A DNA stretch of 64,000 nucleotides from Dialister micraerophilus DSM 19965 (GCF_000194985.1 NZ_GL878519.1:784207-848206); one strand, 5' to 3'. Shown: positions 1 through 9,436, counted from the stretch's first letter. Program-made: numbers and translations. Notes: a model not told the origin generated them from the letters alone.

Positions 1-1
1 T

Positions 2-163
2 TTGGTAGTAGGAGAAATGCAGCCGATTTTGGACAGATACAAAGAACTTAAAGGAAGTCCGGAATTAGATGCTATATTGGACGAAGGAAGAGAAAAGGCA
101 CATAAAAAAGCAAATGCAACATATGTAAAAGCCATTGAAGCAATGGGCTTATATAGAAAATAA
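2..163 (+). CDS. trpS: Tryptophanyl-tRNA synthetase, C-terminal end (partial)
   Basis: The window opens inside this gene; 53 codons and a TAA stop are visible. The peptide (VGEMQPILDRYKELKG, then an Asp/Glu-Lys rich helix ending in AIEAMGLYRK) matches the C-terminal helical tail of bacterial TrpRS, which follows the catalytic Rossmann fold and packs against the anticodon-binding helices. The enzyme charges tRNA-Trp in the cytoplasm. The catalytic motifs lie outside the window, so the call rests on the tail alone. The gene ends about 30 bases before a hairpin terminator shared with the convergent gene. Confidence 0.7.
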   Translation: MVVGEMQPILDRYKELKGSPELDAILDEGREKAHKKANATYVKAIEAMGLYRK

Positions 164-189
164 AAACTGAAAATTTTCATATTTACATA

Positions 190-228
190 GAAAAAAACCG
201 TTGTTTATTTACAACGGTTTTTGTTTTT
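190..228. terminator. Bidirectional terminator between trpS and the WG-repeat gene
   Basis: A stem AACCGTTGT/ACAACGGTT with an A-run on the left and a T-run on the right lies between two converging genes, so it can end transcription from either side. Confidence 0.8.
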
Positions 229-1694
229 TACATCATTTCTATTTCATCATAATTTGGTAAAAGTACCCAAATTCCTTCTGTGTTTATTATTCCCCATTTG
301 CCGTTTTTCTTTGCGGGGGCGTAGCCGTTTTTGAAAATTTTTGCGCTTTCGATTTCCTTTTCTTTATGTATTATATTTCCTTTTGTGTCGATGATTGCGA
401 AAAATTCTCCACGTTTGCAAATCCATGTGTAGGGAGTATTTCCGAATTGTTTTATATGTACGTTTTCGGAAAGTGTGAGAATTTCTTCACCGGTTGATGC
501 ATCGATGTATGCTTTCGTTCCTTCCAATTTTGCTATTGCACGGTTTTGTCCCAATAGAATTATCTTGTCATAGTCGGATCCGGTTGTGAAATTTCCGCTT
601 TTCATGTCAAGTATTCCTACGGTGTCGAATTCTTTGTCTTTCAAAACGGCATATCCGTCATCTGTAGATATGGAGTCCAATTTCAGGTTTTTACCTTTGT
701 ATATTGTATTTCCATGTGTATCTACGAATTTTGTTTCGCCTTTGTTTATAACGAATGTACCGTATTTTGTCATGGGATATACTTTGTCGTTCTTGATGTC
801 TATTACTATATTTCCGCTTTTGTCGATAAATCCTCTTTTTACTTCTTTGTAGGTGTTTCTGTCTACCAAGTCGTCTTCAGGTATATCGTTGAGTGCGGAT
901 GTGATGATTACTCCGAGCCATGTTCTTGCTTTTACGGCATTTACTTTGCGGTGGTATTCGGCAACTCCGTACTTGTAGCTTTTAATGTCTTTGTACTTGT
1001 TGTTGAAAAGTTTTGTTCCGTTTTCGTCTATTGCTATGTTGTTTCCGTTTTCATCTATTACGAATGCGATGCCTTCGCTGAACTTTGTCAATACTTTTTT
1101 GTAACGTGGTGAAATTATTACTTTTCCGTCACCGTTTTTAAATCCGTAAAGCTTGCCCTCTTTGTAGCCGAGTATTCCTTTTTCTCTGCGAAGTGTTTTT
1201 TTCGCCTCTTCGTTTGAAATTTCTTTTCCGTTTTTGTCTATGTATTTTTCGTCTTTTTTGGAATTTTGTGCAAGGAAAAATCCGCCCTTTTCAGCTGTGA
1301 GTTTTTTGTATTCGGGTTTAAGCGTGATTGTTTCGTCAGTTCCGAATATTCCCCAAAGCTTTTCTTTTCTGACTTTTGCAAGAATTCCGTTTTCGTAGAA
1401 TGTTGTGTCGTTGTCTACTGTTGTATTTTTGTACTCTGCAAGTTCGGATTTCTCTCTTACGTCAATGAGAAGATCGTCCTTGTCTACCGGCTCGGTTATT
1501 CCTTTTACTTTGAATTTTGACGATGAACTTGATGAACTTGATTTTTCTTCAGTTTTGAATGTTTGCTTTTCAATTGTCTGTTTGTGGAATTCACGGTGTA
1601 TGTGTCCGCCTGTCGTTACGCCGTATTCTGCATTTGCACTTGTGAGTATGAGTGTGCTTGCAAGTGCTGTAAGGATTGCTATGTGTTTTTTCAT
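228..1694 (-). CDS. Secreted WG-repeat protein
   Basis: A 488-residue exported protein of unknown role. Residues 1-22 form a signal peptide ending in ANA. A serine tract at about 51-58 acts as a linker. The rest holds several WG-type repeats, a Trp/Phe-Gly core followed by a short beta segment and a Pro-x-Tyr motif: LWGIFGTDETITLKPEYKK, LYGFKNGDGKVIISPRYKK, RGFIDKSGNIVID and KWGIINTEGIWVLLPNYDE. WG repeats probably form beta-rich surface or periplasmic folds and have no known enzymatic activity. The start is set by AGAAGGG six bases before the ATG. No transmembrane segment other than the signal is seen, so the protein is probably periplasmic or surface-exposed. Confidence 0.75.
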   Translation of the reverse strand: MKKHIAILTALASTLILTSANAEYGVTTGGHIHREFHKQTIEKQTFKTEEKSSSSSSSSKFKVKGITEPVDKDDLLIDVREKSELAEYKNTTVDNDTTFYENGILAKVRKEKLWGIFGTDETITLKPEYKKLTAEKGGFFLAQNSKKDEKYIDKNGKEISNEEAKKTLRREKGILGYKEGKLYGFKNGDGKVIISPRYKKVLTKFSEGIAFVIDENGNNIAIDENGTKLFNNKYKDIKSYKYGVAEYHRKVNAVKARTWLGVIITSALNDIPEDDLVDRNTYKEVKRGFIDKSGNIVIDIKNDKVYPMTKYGTFVINKGETKFVDTHGNTIYKGKNLKLDSISTDDGYAVLKDKEFDTVGILDMKSGNFTTGSDYDKIILLGQNRAIAKLEGTKAYIDASTGEEILTLSENVHIKQFGNTPYTWICKRGEFFAIIDTKGNIIHKEKEIESAKIFKNGYAPAKKNGKWGIINTEGIWVLLPNYDEIEMM

Positions 1695-1936
1695 TTTTCC
1701 CTTCTTTCTTTTTATACTCTTTTGAACATATTTTATTTAATACATTGATTTAAAGTTATATTTTTTACTTTTTTCGGAAGTATAATAACATAAATGCTAA
1801 CAAAAAGTAAAATAACATTTTTATAAATTTTTATATTTTGAAATTTTCTTTTGAAGTGTGTTGTTTTGCAGTTATTTTTATTGAATGTTTGTGCTATTAT
1901 ATATAGGATAAAAATGATGTTTAACAGGAGGGCGCC

Positions 1937-2560
1937 ATGAATATAACAGTTATCGATCATCCTTTGGTACAGCATAAGTTGACTATTATGAGAAAGAAGA
2001 ATACTTGCTCGGCAGAGTTTCGTAAGTTGCTGAAGGAAATAACCTTGCTTATGGGTTATGAGGTTACACGTGATTTGCAGCTTGAAGAGTTTGAAATTGA
2101 AACTCCTTTGGAAAAGACTGCCGGTAAGCGTATTACCGGTAAGAAGCTCGGAATTGTTCCGATTCTTCGTGCAGGTTTCGGCATGGTAGATGCGATGCTT
2201 GAACTTGTTCCGTCAGCACGTGTCGGTGTAGTGGGTATGTATCGTGATCCCAAGACTTTCAAGCCGGTTGAATATTATTGCAAGCTGCCTGATATACACA
2301 ATCGTCAGTTTATTCTTTTGGATCCTATGCTTGCTACCGGCGGAAGTTCGGTTGCGGCAATTCAGATGCTTAAAGATCGCGGTGCAAAAAATATTAAGTT
2401 CCTTTGCCTTGTAGCCGCTCCGCAAGGTGTGGAATTGGTAAATCGTGAGCATCCCGATGTACAGATTTATACTGCCGGATTGGATAGAGATTTGGATGAA
2501 AACAATTACATTCTCCCCGGTCTCGGTGATGCCGGAGACAGAATTTTCGGCACCAAGTAA
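1937..2560 (+). CDS. upp: Uracil phosphoribosyltransferase
   Basis: Makes UMP from uracil and PRPP in pyrimidine salvage. The 207 residues match the usual length of about 208. The PRPP-binding loop DPMLATGGS is near residue 130, the uracil-binding C-terminus is [17 protein letters not shown], and the N-terminus has the usual [13 protein letters not shown] strong ribosome site (AGGAGG) precedes the ATG. It is transcribed alone, with an AT-rich upstream region carrying a -10-like TATTATATA, and is followed by its own terminator. Nothing unusual is seen. Confidence 0.97.
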   Translation: MNITVIDHPLVQHKLTIMRKKNTCSAEFRKLLKEITLLMGYEVTRDLQLEEFEIETPLEKTAGKRITGKKLGIVPILRAGFGMVDAMLELVPSARVGVVGMYRDPKTFKPVEYYCKLPDIHNRQFILLDPMLATGGSSVAAIQMLKDRGAKNIKFLCLVAAPQGVELVNREHPDVQIYTAGLDRDLDENNYILPGLGDAGDRIFGTK

Positions 2561-2571
2561 TTTTGAAATTT

Positions 2572-2600
2572 GCCTGCACCATGTGTGGGCTTTTTCTTTT
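2572..2600 (+). terminator. upp terminator
   Basis: Stem GCCTGCAC/GTGTGGGC with two G-T pairs and a 3-base loop, followed by TTTTTCTTTT, starting about 12 bases after the upp stop. Confidence 0.6.
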
Positions 2601-2782
2601 GCTTGCATTTGTTGTATTGGAGATATTTTAATCTGAAAGTTTTACCCTTTGAAAAAAGTTTTTAGAGTATCATCAAGATATGATTTTTTAGGTGTATAGA
2701 TGTTTTTGTTTAATTGAAGTAAGACTTTAGATTTAGTTTTTATAATGAGTTGTAAATAATATTTGAATGTTTAATAATATAA

Positions 2783-2820
2783 CAAAACGACATCGATTTT
2801 TTGTTTCGATGTCGTTTTTT
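2783..2820. terminator. Terminator between upp and mscL
   Basis: Stem ACGACATCGA/TCGATGTCGT flanked by an A-run and a T-run. It could be a second stop for upp or the terminator of the convergent mscL. The remaining bases between the two genes are AT-rich with no gene seen. Confidence 0.8.
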
Positions 2821-2862
2821 ATTTTGTATTGTTTAATAACAAGTGTATATTTTGTAATTGTT

Positions 2863-3297
2863 TTATTTTGTAAGTTGTGCGGTGCAGTGGGGACAGCGTG
2901 TTGCTTGTTCGTTTATCGGTTCTTTGCAGTATTCGCATGTGAGCTTTTTTTCCGGAGCTTTTTTCGGTAGGAATTTGTTTATTTGCTTGAGTGTGAAGAA
3001 TATGCAGAATGCAATAATCAAGAAGTCGATTACGGAGTTCAAGAAGAGTCCGATTGCCATTACGGGAACGCCCAATGCTTTTGCTTCTGCAAGTGTTGAT
3101 ACGGGTGTGGAGCTTAGCGGTATGAAGAAGTTTGACAGGTCTATCCCTCCCATGAGCAGTCCGATCGGCGGCATTATTATGTTTTCTACAAATGACGATA
3201 CGATTTTTCCGAATGCCGAACCTATAATTACACCTATTGCCATGTCGATAATGTTTCCACGCATTGCGAAGTCTTTGAATTCTTTTAATATTTTCAT
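2863..3297 (-). CDS. mscL: Large-conductance mechanosensitive channel
   Basis: A homopentameric inner-membrane channel that opens under membrane tension to release solutes on osmotic downshock. The N-terminal amphipathic helix ([22 protein letters not shown]) runs into TM1, with the conserved MRGN...DLAIGVIIG pattern. TM2 is at about 76-98. The 144 residues are close to the family norm. The C-terminal tail carries two Cys pairs (CEYC and CPHC), a small zinc-ribbon-like end seen in a subset of Firmicute MscL proteins and absent from the E. coli protein. AAAGGAG precedes the start. Single-gene unit. Confidence 0.95.
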   Translation of the reverse strand: MKILKEFKDFAMRGNIIDMAIGVIIGSAFGKIVSSFVENIIMPPIGLLMGGIDLSNFFIPLSSTPVSTLAEAKALGVPVMAIGLFLNSVIDFLIIAFCIFFTLKQINKFLPKKAPEKKLTCEYCKEPINEQATRCPHCTAQLTK

Positions 3298-3554
3298 GCT
3301 TTGCTCCTTTCTCCCTTTTCTTGTTTTATTGTAGCATACAAGGTTTTAATTGTAAAAAATAATGTATTTTTATAAAGGAAAAATAAAGCAATCGCAGCTG
3401 TTGTGTCTGTGTTGTATTGTCAACTGATTTTTTTATTTCATTTTATTTTGAATAGCTTTTAAAATCAGCATGTTTACTTGTAATTTTTTTAGTTTTTATA
3501 TTTTTACAAAAAGTTATTGATATTTGTCAACTCTATAAAACTTTGTAATATTTA

Positions 3555-3582
3555 TTGAATTTTATGTATTGGGTGGTAAAAT
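3555..3582 (+). promoter_or_regulatory. pyc promoter
   Basis: TTGAAT and TAAAAT separated by 16 bases, with a TG just before the -10, about 28 bases before the pyc start. The rest of the mscL-pyc gap is AT-rich with no gene seen. Confidence 0.55.
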
Positions 3583-3609
3583 ATAGTCATATTATATAAG
3601 GAGGCATCC

Positions 3610-6600
3610 ATGAGAAAAATTCAGAAAGTGCTTGTAGCCAACAGAGGTGAGATAGCTATTCGTGTTTTCCGAGCTTGTAAGGAACTTGGAATACGAACTG
3701 TCGCAGTTTATTCGAAGGAAGACGTTTTGTCCCTTCATCGAAATCGTGCCGATGAAGCTTATTTGATAGGTGAGGGTGACGAGCCTGTTGCCGCTTACTT
3801 GGATATTGAGGAAATTATTCGTATTTGCAAGGAACATAATGTAGATGCGGTTCATCCGGGTTACGGTTTTTTGGCTGAAAATGTAAATCTTGCACGCCGT
3901 TGTCATGAGGAAGGAATTATTTTCATCGGACCTCGTGAGGAACATTTGGTAATGTTCGGTGATAAGGTAAATGCACGTGAGCAGGCGAAGCTTGCAGATA
4001 TACCGATGATTCCGGGTACACATGGTGCAGTAAAGAGTTTTGATGATGTAAAAGAATTTGCGGAGAAATACGGTTTCCCGATTATGATCAAAGCTGTAAA
4101 CGGCGGCGGCGGTCGCGGTATGCGCAGTGTAGATTGCATGGACGACCTCGTAAGCGCTTATAGTATGGCGAAGACCGAGGCGAAACTTGCTTTCGGTGAT
4201 GATGAAGTATATGCGGAACGTTGCGTTGTAAATCCCAAGCATATCGAAGTGCAAATTATAGGTGACGGAAAAGGGAATATTATTCACCTTTTCGAACGTG
4301 ATTGTTCAATACAGAGAAGACATCAGAAAGTTATAGAAATGGCTCCTGCATGGTCTCTTCCGCTTGAATTGCGTAAACGCATTTGTGATGCGGCAGTAAA
4401 GTTGATGAAGAATGTAAAATACCTTAATGCAGGTACCGTAGAATTTTTGGTTGATGAAAATAAGAAGGACTTTTATTTCATAGAAGTAAACCCTCGTATA
4501 CAGGTTGAACATACCGTTACGGAAATGATTACGGATGTAGATATTGTACGTACACAAATTTTGATTGCCGAAGGATATGCTTTGGACGGTGAAGAAATCA
4601 GAATAGGCAAGCAAGAGGAAATCAAGCATGAGGGTGTTGCAATTCAGTGTCGTATAACCACTGAAAATCCGCAGAACAATTTCATGCCGGATACGGGTAA
4701 GATTGTCGCATATAGAAGTTGCGGCGGTCCGGGTGTGCGTTTGGATGCCGGTACGGCATATACGGGTGCTATTATTACACCGTACTATGATTCGCTTTTG
4801 GTGAAGGTAAGTGTGCATGCGTCCAATGCGAAGGATACTGTAAGACGTATGCTTCGTTGTCTTGATGAATTCCGTATAAGCGGAGTGCAGACGAATATAT
4901 ACTTCCTTCAGAATATGCTCAATACCGAAGATTTCCAAAACGGTTTGTGCGATGTAAATTACATAGATCGTCATCACGAATTGCTCAAGGATACGGTTGA
5001 AGTAAGCGACAGAGGTACAAAACTTCTTGATTACATCGGAGATATAGTTGTAAACGGATATGCAGGTGCAGGCCATCAGGACAAGCCGAATTTCGATCCG
5101 CTTTATAAGTTGGATGCCGGAAAAGAACCTCTACCAAAAGGTACACGTCAGCTCCTTGACGAAATGGGTGTAGATAAATTTATAAAGTACATACACGATA
5201 AAAAAGAAGTAATGTTCATGGATACGACTTATCGTGATGCACATCAGTCGCTTTTGGCAACTCGTGTAAGAACGCACGATATCATGAATGCGATACGTTA
5301 TACCGCCACAAAAGTGCCGCAACTTTTCTCTTTTGAAAACTGGGGAGGTGCGACATTTGACGTTGCATACAGATTCCTTGACGAAAGTCCGTGGGACCGT
5401 TTGCACAAAATGCGTGAAGCCGCTCCGAATATTTTATTCCAGATGCTTACACGTGGTGCAAATGCCGTAGGATACCTCAATTATCCGGAGAATGTAATTC
5501 GTCAATTCATCGAACGTGCAGCGGTAAACGGCATAGATGTATTCCGTATATTCGACTGTTTGAACCAGCTCGACCACATGACGGTAACGATAGATGAAGT
5601 AAGAAAACAGGGTAAAATAGCTGAAACTGCATTCTGTTATACGGGTGATATTTTGGACGATCGCCGTCAGAAATATTCATTGAAATACTACACCGACCTT
5701 GCAAAATCCATGCAAAATGCAGGTGCAAATATTATTGCGATAAAAGACATGGCAGGACTTTTGAAACCTCAAGCGGCATATGTACTTATAAGCGCACTCA
5801 AAGATGCGGTAGATTTACCGATACACTTGCACAGTCACGAAGGCAGCGGATGTACTCAATACATGTATACACGTGCAATAGATGCAGGAGTGGATATTGT
5901 AGACGTGGCAACAAGTGCATTATCCGGCGGAACTGCACAACCGTCCATGTCCTCGCTCTACTATGCACTTCAAAATCACAAGCGTCAGCCGAAACTCGAC
6001 ATAGACGCACTTGAAGAGATAGATCGCTACTGGCAGGGTGTACGTCCCTACTATGCAGGAGTGGACAGTAAAATCACCGGAGCGAATACAACGGTATATC
6101 GCCATGAAATGCCGGGAGGACAATACTCAAATCTTCGTCAGCAGGCAAGAGGCTTGGGACTTGGTGAACGTTGGGCGGAAATTTGTGAAATGTACGGCAA
6201 GGTAAATATGCTTTTCGGAGATATCGTAAAAGTAACACCCTCATCAAAAGTTGTCGGAGACATGACACTTTTTATGATTAACAACGGAATTGATGAAAAA
6301 AATATTTACGAAAAAGGACAAAAATTAAGTTTCCCGAAATCGGTAGTAGACTTCTTTGACGGAAAACTCGGAACACCTTACGGAGGATTTCCGAAGAAAC
6401 TTCAAAACCTCGTACTGAGAGGAAAGAAACCTCACCTTGAAGAAAAGCCTAAAGACATAGACTTTGAAAAAGTAAAGAAAGATATGACGGCAAAAGGTTT
6501 GAAAGTGACGGAAAACACACTCGCATCATACAATATTTATCCGTTGGTATTTGCCGGATACACCGATAGATACAAGAAATACGGAGACCTTTCCGTACTT

Positions 6601-7038
6601 GATACACCGACATTTTTCTTCGGTATGAATGTGGGCGAAGAAATACGTGTAAATATCGAAAAAGGTAAAATGCTTATAATAAAACTCGACAGCATTTCAC
6701 CGCCCAATCGTGAAGGTAAACGTCGTGTACTCTTCGAATTGAACGGTATGCCGCGTGAAATTACGGTATTTGACAAACACGCAAATACAGATGCCGTAGT
6801 ATCAAGAAAAGCGGACAAAAATATCGCAGGAGAAATCGGTGCGACACTCTCGGGATCGGTAGTGAAAATACTTGCCGGAAAAGGTACATCCGTAAAGAAA
6901 GGACAACCTCTCATAGTTACTGAAGCCATGAAGATGGAAACGGTAATAAAATCCCCGATTGATGGACTTATTGCAGAAGTACTTGTAAAACAAGGCTCAC
7001 GCATCGAAACCGGAGATTTACTCATGGTAATTGAATAA
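3610..7038 (+). CDS. pyc: Pyruvate carboxylase
   Basis: Carboxylates pyruvate to oxaloacetate using ATP, bicarbonate and biotin; the main anaplerotic step into the C4 branch and gluconeogenesis. At 1142 residues it is the complete single-chain form. Biotin carboxylase spans about 1-450, with the ATP glycine loop NGGGGRGMR at 164-172. The carboxyltransferase domain starts near 530 (MDTTYRDAHQSL), with the carboxylated lysine expected at K712 in AIKDMAG. The biotin carrier domain is C-terminal, with EAMKMET and the biotinyl lysine at K1108. AAGGAGG precedes the ATG. Coding-strand composition drifts through the gene: the first half is rich in GGT/GTT-type codons, the second in GGA/GTA/ACA. Confidence 0.98.
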   Translation: MRKIQKVLVANRGEIAIRVFRACKELGIRTVAVYSKEDVLSLHRNRADEAYLIGEGDEPVAAYLDIEEIIRICKEHNVDAVHPGYGFLAENVNLARRCHEEGIIFIGPREEHLVMFGDKVNAREQAKLADIPMIPGTHGAVKSFDDVKEFAEKYGFPIMIKAVNGGGGRGMRSVDCMDDLVSAYSMAKTEAKLAFGDDEVYAERCVVNPKHIEVQIIGDGKGNIIHLFERDCSIQRRHQKVIEMAPAWSLPLELRKRICDAAVKLMKNVKYLNAGTVEFLVDENKKDFYFIEVNPRIQVEHTVTEMITDVDIVRTQILIAEGYALDGEEIRIGKQEEIKHEGVAIQCRITTENPQNNFMPDTGKIVAYRSCGGPGVRLDAGTAYTGAIITPYYDSLLVKVSVHASNAKDTVRRMLRCLDEFRISGVQTNIYFLQNMLNTEDFQNGLCDVNYIDRHHELLKDTVEVSDRGTKLLDYIGDIVVNGYAGAGHQDKPNFDPLYKLDAGKEPLPKGTRQLLDEMGVDKFIKYIHDKKEVMFMDTTYRDAHQSLLATRVRTHDIMNAIRYTATKVPQLFSFENWGGATFDVAYRFLDESPWDRLHKMREAAPNILFQMLTRGANAVGYLNYPENVIRQFIERAAVNGIDVFRIFDCLNQLDHMTVTIDEVRKQGKIAETAFCYTGDILDDRRQKYSLKYYTDLAKSMQNAGANIIAIKDMAGLLKPQAAYVLISALKDAVDLPIHLHSHEGSGCTQYMYTRAIDAGVDIVDVATSALSGGTAQPSMSSLYYALQNHKRQPKLDIDALEEIDRYWQGVRPYYAGVDSKITGANTTVYRHEMPGGQYSNLRQQARGLGLGERWAEICEMYGKVNMLFGDIVKVTPSSKVVGDMTLFMINNGIDEKNIYEKGQKLSFPKSVVDFFDGKLGTPYGGFPKKLQNLVLRGKKPHLEEKPKDIDFEKVKKDMTAKGLKVTENTLASYNIYPLVFAGYTDRYKKYGDLSVLDTPTFFFGMNVGEEIRVNIEKGKMLIIKLDSISPPNREGKRRVLFELNGMPREITVFDKHANTDAVVSRKADKNIAGEIGATLSGSVVKILAGKGTSVKKGQPLIVTEAMKMETVIKSPIDGLIAEVLVKQGSRIETGDLLMVIE

Positions 7039-7042
7039 AAAA

Positions 7043-7078
7043 CAAAAATTCCCTTTACAAACGTAGAGGGAATTTTGA
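7043..7078 (+). terminator. pyc terminator
   Basis: Stem AAAATTCCCT/AGGGAATTTT right after the stop, ending in a T-rich tract. Confidence 0.75.
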
Positions 7079-7086
7079 TTTTCCGC

Positions 7087-7113
7087 ACAAAAAAGACGGC
7101 ACATAAGTGCCGC
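7087..7113 (-). terminator. tyrS terminator
   Basis: Read on the minus strand, the stem GGCAC/GTGCC with flanking GC pairs and a TTAT loop is followed by TCTTTTTT, just after the tyrS stop. Confidence 0.8.
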
Positions 7114-7120
7114 CTTACTG

Positions 7121-8377
7121 TTATTCACCAATCTTGATTGAGAAATATTTTTTCTTACCTTTACGAACTATAATGTATTTTCCTTCGGTATTTGGATGAG
7201 CGGTTACATTTGCTTCAAGATCCGTCACCTTTACACCGTTAATACTTATAGCACCGTTTTCAATATCTTCTCTTGCCTGACGTTTGGACTTTTCAACTCC
7301 GCCCTGTACAAGAGCCTCAACTATATTCATCGGAGCTTCGTGAACATTTCCGCCTTCGGTGTTTTTGAAAGCACCTTCAATTTCGGAAAGTGTCAACTCC
7401 TGAATGTTACCGGTAAAGAGAGCTTCCGTTACTTTGAGAGCCTCTTTCAAACCGTCTTCTCCATGTACGAAACGTGTAACCTCTTCTGCAAGACGTTTCT
7501 GTGCCGTACGTTTTTCCGGTTGAGACTGTGTAAGCTTGTCGAGTTCATCTATTTCTTCCTTTGTAAGGAAAGTAAAGAACTTCAAGTAACGAACCACATC
7601 ACGATCATCCTGATTGAACCAGAACTGGTAGAATTCGTAAGTGGAAGTTTTCTTTGAATCGAGCCATACCGCACCGCCGGCAGTTTTGCCGAACTTCGTA
7701 CCGTCGGCCTTGAGCATGAGAGGAATGGTCAAACCGTAAACTTGCGCCTGACGACCTTCCTTTGTATGAATGAAATCTACACCGGAAGTAATATTTCCCC
7801 ACTGATCCGCACCGCCGATTTGAAGCTGTACATCACGAGTCAAGTACAAATGTCTGAAATCTATAGACTGAAGTATTTGGTAAGTAAATTCGGTAAAAGA
7901 AATACCGGTATCAAGACGACTTGCGACTATATCCTTTGCAAGCATCGTGTTGATATTGAAATGTTTACCGTAATCTCTCAAAAGATCCAATAAAGAAATC
8001 TTTGAAAGCCATTCGTAATTGTTGACGAAAGTAATATTCTCCGAACCTCCGAAGAGTTTCGTGAGCTGAGCGGTCAAACATTTTACATTATGTTCAACTT
8101 TTTCCATAGACTGCAAAACACGTTCCGTTTTGCGTCCGCTCGGATCACCGATAGAACCGGTAGCACCGCCGATCAACATGTAAGGATGATGTCCCGCCAA
8201 CTGAAAGCGTTTGAGCATCATGAAAGGTATTAAATGACCGATGTGCATACTGTCACCGGTGGGGTCAACGCCGCAATACAGAGAGATCGCTTTCTCTCCC
8301 GTCAATTTATACAATCCTTCTGCATCAGTTTGCTGATTTATGGCACCGCGCCATGTCAATTCATCAATAATGTTCAT
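7121..8377 (-). CDS. tyrS: Tyrosyl-tRNA synthetase
   Basis: Class I synthetase charging tRNA-Tyr. HIGH is at residues 45-48 in GDSMHIGHLIPF. The second signature is KFGKT in place of KMSKS. The C-terminal S4-like RNA-binding domain (AREDIENGAISINGVKV) covers about the last 75 residues. Length 418 is normal for the Firmicute TyrS group. I chose the ATG at 8377 (MNIIDEL) because AGGTGG lies five bases before it; the GTG nine bases upstream overlaps that ribosome site. The leader has no T-box consensus but contains a nested three-helix structure described separately. Confidence 0.96.
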   Translation of the reverse strand: MNIIDELTWRGAINQQTDAEGLYKLTGEKAISLYCGVDPTGDSMHIGHLIPFMMLKRFQLAGHHPYMLIGGATGSIGDPSGRKTERVLQSMEKVEHNVKCLTAQLTKLFGGSENITFVNNYEWLSKISLLDLLRDYGKHFNINTMLAKDIVASRLDTGISFTEFTYQILQSIDFRHLYLTRDVQLQIGGADQWGNITSGVDFIHTKEGRQAQVYGLTIPLMLKADGTKFGKTAGGAVWLDSKKTSTYEFYQFWFNQDDRDVVRYLKFFTFLTKEEIDELDKLTQSQPEKRTAQKRLAEEVTRFVHGEDGLKEALKVTEALFTGNIQELTLSEIEGAFKNTEGGNVHEAPMNIVEALVQGGVEKSKRQAREDIENGAISINGVKVTDLEANVTAHPNTEGKYIIVRKGKKKYFSIKIGE

Positions 8378-8400
8378 AGACTCCACCTTTCTTTGGGATG

Positions 8401-8478
8401 ACTGATTTTATGCACAACCCTAAGACCTTCGCGACGGACTTCGATTAAAATTAATCGACAGGTCATAATAAAATCGGT
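8401..8478 (-). ncRNA. Candidate structured leader RNA of tyrS
   Basis: Three nested perfect helices: 8404-8411 with 8468-8475 (8 bp), 8424-8428 with 8460-8464 (5 bp) and 8442-8447 with 8452-8457 (6 bp, 4-base loop). The outer helix ends about 10 bases from the tyrS ribosome site. It matches no riboswitch I know and lacks the AGGGTGG core of a T-box. One extra closing pair is a G-U on the plus strand but a mismatch on the minus strand, so the functional strand is uncertain. The rest of the 8387-8743 gap holds an AT-rich promoter-like stretch. Confidence 0.45.
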
Positions 8479-8706
8479 ACTCCAATATTTTTTTAAAAAT
8501 TTATGTTACAGGTAACCCAAAACATATTCTCTATAATATAACACAAAAATTAATATTTAGCTAGAGATTAGGTGCTTTAAAGTGAAAAAGTTTTAATACT
8601 TTTTATGTATTGATTGAAAATGTATAATCATGAAAGAAAACCGAAATAAATTCGATAAATATATTTGAAATAAAAGTTTTCATGAAAGCGTTTGCGGAAA
8701 GTTTTT

Positions 8707-8714
8707 GCTATAAT
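8707..8714 (+). promoter_or_regulatory. Extended -10 promoter of tcdA
   Basis: TGCTATAAT lies about 30 bases before the tcdA start. No good -35 is seen at the usual distance. Several other promoters in this window share the TGnTATAAT form. Confidence 0.5.
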
Positions 8715-8743
8715 GATAAAGATAAAGAAAAAGGAGAAATTTG

Positions 8744-9436
8744 ATGAAATCTGTATTTCAAAGAACCATACGTACACTGGGTGAAGAAAATCTTGAAAAA
8801 CTCAAAACGAAAACCGTTGCCGTATTCGGTACGGGCGGAGTGGGATCGTATGCCTGTGAAGCATTGGTGCGTGCAGGTGTAGGAAACCTCATATTTATAG
8901 ATAAAGACGTTGTAGACGAAACAAATATCAACAGACAACTTGTGGCGGACCTCACAACGGTAGGAAGAATAAAAGTCGAAGTAATGAAAGAACGTGCAAT
9001 GCGTGTAAATCCGGAATGCAACGTACAAATCAAAGCGGAAAGATTTGAAAGCGGAGATGTGGAATTTATCAAAAATCTTCATGCGGACTTTATAGTGGAT
9101 GCGATAGATGACGTAGCGGCAAAAATTTCAATGGCGAAAATATGTGAAGACGAAAACATACCCCATGCATCATCTATGGGTACCGGAAACCGTATACATC
9201 CAGAACTTTTGCAAATTGCAGACATATACAAAACGGATATTTGTCCGCTTGCGAAAAAAATACGCAAAGAACTCAGAAAACAAAGAGTAAAAAAACTTAC
9301 AACGATATACTCGAAAGAAAAACCGCGTGAAATAATCGGCGAAGGAAATGCCGTAGGATCCATATCATTTGTACCTCCGGTAGCCGGAATGATGCTCGCC
9401 GGTATAGCGGTACGCACACTTTTGGAAATAGAATAG
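8744..9436 (+). CDS. tcdA: tRNA threonylcarbamoyladenosine dehydratase (ThiF/E1-like)
   Basis: Adenylates and cyclises t6A37 of ANN-decoding tRNAs to ct6A. The ThiF/MoeB E1-like fold is clear: nucleotide-binding VAVFGTGGVGSYACEAL near residues 26-42, acidic IDKD and the arginine finger NINRQLVA. The C-terminal FVPPVAGMMLAGIAVRTLL is typical of the YgdL/CsdL branch rather than of ThiF or MoeB. Length 230 is slightly shorter than E. coli TcdA. The ATG at 8744 is seven bases after AGGAG; an in-frame TTG at 8741 is possible. It leads a three-gene unit with two secreted proteins. Confidence 0.88.
   Translation: MKSVFQRTIRTLGEENLEKLKTKTVAVFGTGGVGSYACEALVRAGVGNLIFIDKDVVDETNINRQLVADLTTVGRIKVEVMKERAMRVNPECNVQIKAERFESGDVEFIKNLHADFIVDAIDDVAAKISMAKICEDENIPHASSMGTGNRIHPELLQIADIYKTDICPLAKKIRKELRKQRVKKLTTIYSKEKPREIIGEGNAVGSISFVPPVAGMMLAGIAVRTLLEIE

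Noticed and set aside
714-1112. Plus-strand open frames across the WG-repeat gene
   Set aside because: They are out-of-frame shadows of the minus-strand coding sequence, with no ribosome site and unlikely Tyr/Phe/Val/Cys composition.
1733-1975. Minus-strand ORF between the WG-repeat gene and upp
   Set aside because: AT-rich, overlaps the upp start, no ribosome site; it covers the upp promoter region.
4306-5076. Long minus-strand open frame inside pyc
   Set aside because: Antisense shadow of a clear pyruvate carboxylase; composition is atypical and there is no ribosome site.
8387-8520. T-box leader for tyrS
   Set aside because: The AGGGTGGnACCGCG core is absent; TTAGGGTTGTGC is only a partial match and the leader is too short for a usual T-box.
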